This document shows positions 58,996 to 64,000 of a DNA stretch of 64,000 bases, piece by piece. Origin of the DNA: Cryobacterium psychrotolerans (GTDB taxonomy: Bacteria; Actinomycetota; Actinomycetes; Actinomycetales; Microbacteriaceae). Position 1 is the first letter of the stretch. Every line of letters starts with the position of its first letter. The stretch is from positions 1 to 64,000 of the forward strand of contig NZ_FNFU01000012.1 in NCBI RefSeq assembly GCF_900101115.1, read 5' to 3'. A program made the translations under genes and the position numbers. The notes under the pieces were generated by a model, which was given only the letters and a program-made list of their open reading frames with translations, did not search any database and was not told where the DNA came from.

Positions 58996-59712
58996 GTGCC
59001 GCCCTGGGCAGACGCGTTCACCGGGGTTGACGACGCCATAGCGCCCTTCGGCGACCTCCCGGGGCTCGTCGGGATTGCGGTTCGCCTTGTTGAGCGACTG
59101 GGCGAGTGGGGAGTGGGCCTGTTCACCCTGGCCGAAACGGTCTTTCCGCCCATCCCGAGTGAGGTCGTTCTTCCCCTGGCGGGCTTCCTGGCCCAGCAGG
59201 GCGAGCTGAGCGGCGCCCTCCTGGTCGTCACGAGCACGCTGGGCGCTTATCTCGGCGCCCTGCTGCTGTACGGACTCGGGGCGCGCCTCGGGCTCGAGCG
59301 CTCCATTCGCTGGCTGGCGAAACTTCCCCTCGTTGATCGTGACGACTGGGACAGGGCTGCCCGCTGGTTCGGCCGGCACGGTCGATCGGCCGTCTTTTTT
59401 GGTCGTCTCGTGCCGGGGATCAGAAGCCTGGTCTCATTGCCGGCCGGCGCCGAAAGGATGAATCTCACCTCGTTCAGCATCTTCACGATCGCGGGAAGCG
59501 GAATCTGGAACACCCTCCTGATCCTCCTGGGCGCCGCCCTGGGCACGCAGTACGAGCTGGTGGCCCAGTACGCCCTGTACCTCAACTACGTGCTCTATGC
59601 GGCCATTGCCGGGGTCGTTGTCTGGCTTGTGCTGCGGCGGATGCGAGGACGGCGAGCGGCGAGTGCGCGCGCCGACGACGCGGCGGATGACCCTGGTTCA
59701 CCGTCCGGGTGA
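58996..59712 (+). CDS. DedA-family membrane protein
   Basis: A 238-residue SNARE-associated/DedA protein with five to six hydrophobic segments. The signature region reads FTLAETVFPPIPSEVVLPLAGFLAQQGELSGALLVVTSTLGAYLGALLLYGLGARLG, followed by FFGRLVPGIRSLVSLPAGAERMNLTSF. DedA proteins act in lipid-carrier recycling and membrane homeostasis (undecaprenyl phosphate or phospholipid flipping). The start is taken as the GTG at 58996, with GGGACGAG upstream; longer frames overlap DUF3046. The placement between DUF3046 and recA is uncommon. Confidence 0.88.
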   Translation: MPPWADAFTGVDDAIAPFGDLPGLVGIAVRLVERLGEWGVGLFTLAETVFPPIPSEVVLPLAGFLAQQGELSGALLVVTSTLGAYLGALLLYGLGARLGLERSIRWLAKLPLVDRDDWDRAARWFGRHGRSAVFFGRLVPGIRSLVSLPAGAERMNLTSFSIFTIAGSGIWNTLLILLGAALGTQYELVAQYALYLNYVLYAAIAGVVVWLVLRRMRGRRAASARADDAADDPGSPSG

Positions 59713-59755
59713 CCGAGTGCGGGCGTGACGCGCCACGCCGCGGGTCGCAGGTTCA

Positions 59756-59771
59756 TCGAATACCTGTTCGG
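59756..59771. promoter_or_regulatory. SOS box (LexA operator) of recA
   Basis: TCGAATACCTGTTCGG fits the Gram-positive/actinobacterial LexA consensus TCGAAC-N4-GTTCGA with two deviations. It lies 208 nt upstream of the recA ATG, just before TAGGCT, a probable -10 box at 59779-59784. Confidence 0.75.
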
Positions 59772-59978
59772 ATATTGCTAGGCTCCTCAACAGCAGAAGT
59801 CGAAGACGGCTTATCCACTTCCGCCGCGATCACCGACCAATGTCGGGGGCCCGGCGTACAGTCGATTTCGTCAACGACAGACCGCACAAGCCTTGTCGAC
59901 AGGGCGCAATCGGGGTCTTCCCGGTGAGCCGAACGACAGCCTATAGGCGCCACAACGCATGACCGAAGGAGAACGACA

Positions 59979-61091
59979 ATGGCATCAGCAGCAGATCGCG
60001 AGAAGGCCCTGGAAGCGGCACTCGCCCAGATCGACCGCCAGTTCGGCAAGGGCTCCGTCATGCGTCTGGGCAGTGACGAGCGCGCGCCCGTCGAAACCAT
60101 CTCCACGGGGTCGATCGCCCTGGACGTCGCGCTCGGCATAGGCGGCCTGCCCCGCGGCCGCATCGTCGAGATCTACGGTCCTGAATCGTCCGGTAAGACC
60201 ACACTCACCCTCCACGCCATCGCCAACGCCCAGAAGGGCGGCGGTATCGCGGCTTTCATCGACGCCGAACACGCGCTCGACCCGGAGTACGCCAGGAAGC
60301 TCGGCGTCGACATCGACGCGCTCCTCGTCTCCCAGCCCGACACGGGCGAGCAGGCCCTCGAGATCGCGGACATGCTCGTCCGCAGCGGGTCGATCGACCT
60401 GATCGTCATCGACTCCGTCGCGGCGCTCGTGCCTCGCGCCGAGATCGAGGGCGAAATGGGAGACTCGCACGTCGGCCTCCAGGCTCGGCTGATGTCCCAG
60501 GCCCTGCGCAAGCTCACCGGTGGGCTCAGCCAGACCAACACCACCATGATCTTCATCAACCAGTTGCGCGAGAAGATCGGCGTGTTCTTCGGCAGCCCGG
60601 AAACCACCGCCGGCGGCAAGGCGCTCAAGTTCTACGCCTCGGTGCGCCTCGACATCCGCCGGATCGAAACCCTGAAGGACGGCACCGAGGCCGTCGGTAA
60701 CCGCACGAGGGTCAAGGTCGTCAAGAACAAGATGGCCCCGCCCTTCAAGCAGGCCGAATTCGACATCATCTACGGGGTCGGCATCTCCCGAGAGGGCAGC
60801 CTGATCGACTTCGGAGTGGACCAGGGCATCGTCAAGAAGTCCGGCGCCTGGTACACCTACGACGGAGACCAGCTCGGCCAGGGCAAGGAGAACTCGCGCA
60901 ACTTCCTGCTCAAGAACCCGGACATGGCCAACGACATCGAGAAGAAGATCCTCATCAAGCTCGGTGTCGGCCCGGAGGGCATCGCCGCAGCCAAGGCCGC
61001 CAAGGACGCCGCCACGGCAGCCGCAGCCGCCGAGGGCGGCGCCAAGGTCGAGTCCATCCAGACGAAGCTCAGCGCCCGCAAGGGCGCCTAG
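59979..61091 (+). CDS. recA: Recombinase RecA
   Basis: A 370-residue ATP-dependent strand-exchange protein and LexA co-protease. Walker [10 protein letters not shown] is at 67-75, Walker B-type [10 protein letters not shown] near 144, and the L1/L2 loop region with [25 protein letters not shown] and [29 protein letters not shown] follows. The C-terminal tail is Ala/Lys-rich rather than the acidic tail of enterobacteria. No intein. GAAGGAGAA lies 7 nt before the ATG. The long leader (about 190 nt) carries an SOS box at its start. recX follows after a GCACG microsatellite. Confidence 0.98.
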   Translation: MASAADREKALEAALAQIDRQFGKGSVMRLGSDERAPVETISTGSIALDVALGIGGLPRGRIVEIYGPESSGKTTLTLHAIANAQKGGGIAAFIDAEHALDPEYARKLGVDIDALLVSQPDTGEQALEIADMLVRSGSIDLIVIDSVAALVPRAEIEGEMGDSHVGLQARLMSQALRKLTGGLSQTNTTMIFINQLREKIGVFFGSPETTAGGKALKFYASVRLDIRRIETLKDGTEAVGNRTRVKVVKNKMAPPFKQAEFDIIYGVGISREGSLIDFGVDQGIVKKSGAWYTYDGDQLGQGKENSRNFLLKNPDMANDIEKKILIKLGVGPEGIAAAKAAKDAATAAAAAEGGAKVESIQTKLSARKGA

Positions 61092-61125
61092 CCCCGGCCC
61101 ACGGCGCTGCACGGCCCCGGCCACT

Positions 61126-61150
61126 GCACGGCACGGCACGGCACGGCACC
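61126..61150 (+). repeat. Pentanucleotide microsatellite between recA and recX
   Basis: Four GCACG units followed by GCACC, directly upstream of the recX start region. Confidence 0.9.
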
Positions 61151-61182
61151 GAACGATTCAGCACGAGAGGCAGGTCACGGGC

Positions 61183-61809
61183 GTGGTTCACTTCGAAGCA
61201 TCAGATTCAGCGCAGGACGCGGCGCAGGACAGCACGATGGCGCCCGTGACCTACCTCCCCGGGGTCGTCCCGCCGGAAGACCCGGCCGCCGAGCAGGCCG
61301 CGCACGACGATGCGAGCGCGGAGCGCGAACGGGCCGAGAAGGTGCTGCTGCACCGGCTGCGGGGACGGTCGCTGTCCATCTCCGAGGCGCGCACGGTTCT
61401 TCGCACGACCGACATCGACCAGAACGAGGCCGAGGAGATCATCGAGCGTTTCGCGGAACTCCACTACATCGACGAGGAGAAACTCGCCGAGCAGATCATC
61501 CACAGCCACCACGAACGCAAGGGCCTCGGTCGAGCCGGGGTGCAGACGGAGATGCGCCGCCGGGGCCTCGACGCCAACCTGATCCTGGAAAAGCTCGAAG
61601 AGCTGCCGGACGATGAGGCCGAGCGGGCGATCGAGATGGCCATCAAGCGGGTCGGGCAGCTCGAACGATTCGACGAGCAGACAATCGACCGCCGGCTCAC
61701 CGGCTTCCTCATGCGCAAGGGCTACAGCTCCGGCGCCGTGCGGCTGGCCGTGAAGGCGGCGCTGGCGTCCCGGTCCGTCGGCAGACCCACGACCGTACGG
61801 TTCCGCTAG
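61183..61809 (+). CDS. recX: Regulatory protein RecX
   Basis: A 208-residue inhibitor of RecA filament growth. After a poorly conserved acidic N-terminus (about 55 residues) come the three helical RecX repeats: VLLHRLRGRSLSISEARTVL, IIERFAELHYIDEEKLAEQIIHSHHERKGLGRAGVQTEMRRRGL and IDRRLTGFLMRKGYSSGAVRLAVKAAL. The start is taken as GTG 61183; the ATG 18 codons later is an alternative, and only the first part is affected. Directly follows recA, as in nearly all Actinobacteria. Confidence 0.9.
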   Translation: MVHFEASDSAQDAAQDSTMAPVTYLPGVVPPEDPAAEQAAHDDASAERERAEKVLLHRLRGRSLSISEARTVLRTTDIDQNEAEEIIERFAELHYIDEEKLAEQIIHSHHERKGLGRAGVQTEMRRRGLDANLILEKLEELPDDEAERAIEMAIKRVGQLERFDEQTIDRRLTGFLMRKGYSSGAVRLAVKAALASRSVGRPTTVRFR

Positions 61810-61816
61810 GCCCCCG

Positions 61817-61852
61817 GGCCGACGGGCCGATGGGCCGACGGGCTGACGGGCC
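61817..61852 (+). repeat. Octanucleotide tandem repeat between recX and miaB
   Basis: About four degenerate GGGCCGAC/GGGCCGAT/GGGCTGAC units followed by GGGCCGG, starting a few bases after the recX stop. Confidence 0.8.
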
Positions 61853-61913
61853 GGAGAGTGCCGGATCCGGCTGGCGCGCGGCATCCGCCCCGCAAACGTA
61901 AACTAGACCCACT

Positions 61914-63536
61914 ATGACCAGCATGACCGCAACACCCGCCCGTGCCACGACGCCCTCCACCGGGCCGACCGTGATCGCCCCGTCCGAGGCCGCCATCGAT
62001 GCGGATGGCCGCGCGCGCAGCTATGAGGTGCGCACCTTCGGCTGCCAGATGAACGTGCACGACTCTGAGCGGCTCAGCGGCTCCCTCGAGGCGGCCGGCT
62101 ACGTTCCCGCGAACGGCGTCGAAGCGGACATCGTCGTGCTCAATACCTGCGCCGTTCGGGAGAACGCAGACAACAAGCTGTACGGCAACCTCGGCCACCT
62201 CGCGTCCGTCAAGCGCCGCCACGAAGGCATGCAGATCGCCGTCGGCGGCTGCCTGGCCCAGAAGGACAAAGACACCATCCTGGCGAAGGCGCCCTGGGTG
62301 GACGTCGTCTTCGGCACCCACAACATGGGTGCCCTGCCCAGCCTGCTCGAGCGTGCCCGGCACAACGGGGAGGCCCAGCTGGAGATCCTCGAGTCCCTCG
62401 AGACGTTCCCGTCGACCCTGCCCACGAAGCGGGACTCCAGCTACAGCGGCTGGGTGTCCATCTCGGTCGGCTGCAACAACACCTGCACGTTCTGCATCGT
62501 CCCGGCGCTGCGCGGCAAGGAGAAGGACCGCCGTCCGGGGGAGGTCCTCGCGGAGATCCAGGCCCTCGTCGACGACGGCGCCATCGAGGTCACCCTCCTC
62601 GGCCAGAACGTCAACTCCTACGGCGTCGAATTCGGCGACCGGCTCGCATTCGGCAAGCTGCTGCGTGCGGCCGGCCGGATCGAGGGGCTGGAGCGCATCC
62701 GTTTCACCAGCCCGCATCCGGCGGCCTTCACCGACGACGTCATCGACGCCATGGCCGAGACCCCCGCGGTGATGCCCCAGTTGCATATGCCGCTGCAGTC
62801 CGGCTCCGACCGCGTCCTCAAAGCCATGCGCCGCTCCTACCGCTCCACGAAGTTCCTCGGCATCCTCGACCGGGTGCGGGCGCAGATGCCCGGCGCGGCG
62901 ATCAGTACCGACATCATCGTCGGCTTCCCCGGCGAGACCGAGGAGGATTTCCAGGAGACCCTCCGCGTCGTTGAGTCGGCGCGCTTCGCGACCGCCTTCA
63001 CCTTCCAGTACTCGATCCGCCCCGGCACGCCCGCGGCGACCATGGCCGACCAGGTCCCGAAGGCCGTCGTGCAGGAACGCTACGAACGCCTCGCCGCCCT
63101 GCAGGAACGCATCTCCTGGGAGGAGAACCAGAAGGTCGTCGGCCGCGAGGTCGAGCTCCTCGTCGCCAACGGCGAGGGACGCAAGGACGCCGACACCCAC
63201 CGGCTCAGCGGGCGCGCGCCGGACAGCCGGCTCGTGCACTTCAACCTGCCCGACGGATCGCCCCGCCCCCGGCCTGGAGACATGGTCACCGTCACGGTCA
63301 CCGAGGCGTTCCCGTTCCACCTGATCGCCGACTCCGCCGACTCCGCCCCGCTCCGCATCCGCCGCACCATCGCCGGGGACGCGTGGGACCGGCTCGAGGC
63401 CGAATCCTGCGGGGTGCCGGCGTCGCATGGCGCGGACAGTGCCGCCGGGCCGGTGTCGCTCGGACTGCCGACCCTGCGACCGGGCAGCGGCTCCGCCACC
63501 ATTCCGATCTACGACGTCACCGACGGAGAGCGCTGA
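61914..63536 (+). CDS. miaB: tRNA-2-methylthio-N6-dimethylallyladenosine synthase
   Basis: A 540-residue radical-SAM methylthiotransferase modifying A37 of tRNAs reading U-starting codons, acting after MiaA. The N-terminal UPF0004 domain binds an auxiliary iron-sulfur cluster through Cys44, Cys79 and Cys113. The radical-SAM CxxxCxxC triad is Cys187, Cys191 and Cys194 in [14 protein letters not shown]-terminal TRAM domain is near 415-475, followed by a poorly conserved tail of about 60 residues. The ATG at 61914 lies 9 nt after TAAACT. The miaA gene follows directly. Confidence 0.96.
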   Translation: MTSMTATPARATTPSTGPTVIAPSEAAIDADGRARSYEVRTFGCQMNVHDSERLSGSLEAAGYVPANGVEADIVVLNTCAVRENADNKLYGNLGHLASVKRRHEGMQIAVGGCLAQKDKDTILAKAPWVDVVFGTHNMGALPSLLERARHNGEAQLEILESLETFPSTLPTKRDSSYSGWVSISVGCNNTCTFCIVPALRGKEKDRRPGEVLAEIQALVDDGAIEVTLLGQNVNSYGVEFGDRLAFGKLLRAAGRIEGLERIRFTSPHPAAFTDDVIDAMAETPAVMPQLHMPLQSGSDRVLKAMRRSYRSTKFLGILDRVRAQMPGAAISTDIIVGFPGETEEDFQETLRVVESARFATAFTFQYSIRPGTPAATMADQVPKAVVQERYERLAALQERISWEENQKVVGREVELLVANGEGRKDADTHRLSGRAPDSRLVHFNLPDGSPRPRPGDMVTVTVTEAFPFHLIADSADSAPLRIRRTIAGDAWDRLEAESCGVPASHGADSAAGPVSLGLPTLRPGSGSATIPIYDVTDGER

Positions 63537-63541
63537 CGCCC

Positions 63542-64000
63542 GTGCTCGTCGTCATCGTCGGGCCGACCGGCACCGGCAAATCCGAGCTGTCACTCGACCT
63601 GGCCGAGCGCCTTGCCGCCCGCGGACAGCCCGCGGAGATCGTCAACGCCGACGCCATGCAGCTCTACCGAGGCATGGACATCGGCACGGCGAAGCTTCCG
63701 GTGGCCGAGCGGCGCGGCATCCCGCACCACCTGCTCGACGTGCTCGCCGTCACCGACGAAGCCACGGTAGCCAACTACCAGCGGGATGCCCGGGCGGCCA
63801 TCGACGAGATCTCCGCGCGCGGCGCCGTGCCGATCCTCGTCGGCGGCTCCGGGCTCTACATCTCCTCCGTCGTATACGACTTCCAGTTTCCCGGCACCGA
63901 CCCCGCTCTCCGGGCCCGGCTCGAGGGGGAGCTGGCCGAGCAGGGGCCCGGCACCCTGTACGGCAGGCTGAAGGCCGTCGATCCGGAGGCCGCGGCCAGG
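63542..64000 (+). CDS. miaA: tRNA dimethylallyltransferase, N-terminal part (runs off window)
   Basis: The first 153 codons of MiaA, which adds the dimethylallyl group to A37 of tRNA, the substrate of MiaB. The P-loop [10 protein letters not shown] is at residues 7-16, [15 protein letters not shown] near 37 supplies the catalytic Asp region and tRNA contact, and PHHLLDVL plus [11 protein letters not shown] follow in the expected order. GTG start at 63542, 5 nt after the miaB stop, with GGAGAG inside the miaB end as ribosome-binding site. The C-terminus is outside the window. Confidence 0.93.
   Translation, partial: MLVVIVGPTGTGKSELSLDLAERLAARGQPAEIVNADAMQLYRGMDIGTAKLPVAERRGIPHHLLDVLAVTDEATVANYQRDARAAIDEISARGAVPILVGGSGLYISSVVYDFQFPGTDPALRARLEGELAEQGPGTLYGRLKAVDPEAAAR

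Noticed and set aside
61126-61150. GCACG units between recA and recX as a CRISPR-like array
   Set aside because: Units are 5 nt without spacers; it is a simple microsatellite.
1-64000. tRNA, rRNA or prophage genes
   Set aside because: No cloverleaf with a GGTTCGAATCC-type T-arm, no rRNA-like stretch and no phage structural genes were recognised, though the search was by eye.

Overview
The window is high-G+C chromosomal DNA from an actinobacterium, most likely of the family Microbacteriaceae. The basis is conserved actinobacterial gene order (rpsO, pnp, an M16 peptidase, dapB, thyX, dapA, RNase J, ftsK, pgsA, cinA, clgR, DUF3046, recA, recX, miaB, miaA), many GTG starts, and many genes whose start codon lies only 6-7 nt after a TANNNT hexamer (leaderless transcription). 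The genus cannot be fixed from sequence alone. No rRNA, tRNA, CRISPR array or prophage was seen.

Layout. 1-255: one end of an IS5-type insertion sequence, touching the stop codon of a fumarylacetoacetate-hydrolase-family gene. 256-14.4 kb: mixed housekeeping and accessory genes (Ada-AlkA DNA repair fusion, FAD-linked oxidase, PrsW-like membrane protease, FKBP isomerase, a protealysin-like M4 protease with its emfourin inhibitor, flavin monooxygenase, thioesterase, an EctB transaminase without ectA or ectC, AI-2E-type permease, VWA protein). 14.7-24.4 kb: rpsO and pnp, which usually adjoin, here separated by about 7 kb carrying an aldo/keto reductase, amino acid permease, VanZ protein, GH13 alpha-glucosidase, and a luciferase-like monooxygenase with a decayed FMN reductase. 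24.6-44 kb: a second accessory block containing a secreted SGNH hydrolase, an ArsR-SulP pair, a branched-chain 2-oxoacid dehydrogenase operon (E1 alpha, E1 beta, E2) behind an Lrp/AsnC regulator, and a TetR-controlled leucine-catabolism operon (accD1-accA1-scoA-scoB-maoC-citE). 44.2-64 kb: the conserved core run from the M16 peptidase to miaA, carrying lysine biosynthesis (dapB, dapA), thymidylate synthesis, RNA decay, chromosome segregation and the SOS gene recA, with a few short accessory insertions.

The two degradative operons fit together: the dehydrogenase complex makes acyl-CoAs from branched-chain oxoacids; the biotin carboxylase pair, MaoC-like and CitE-like proteins carry the leucine branch towards acetoacetate; ScoAB activates acetoacetate. 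An acyl-CoA dehydrogenase expected between accA1 and maoC is absent.

The most unusual signal is not a gene. Between genes, almost always at 3' ends, sit long near-perfect palindromes of about 50-95 bp in several sequence families: four copies of one family, two of a second, two that share only a core, and a few singletons. Some supply the stop codon or C-terminal codons of the neighbouring gene, one fills exactly the gap between two convergent stop codons, one abuts a truncated pseudogene, and one lies inside an open frame that has lost its stop. They look like dispersed, possibly mobile, hairpin elements.
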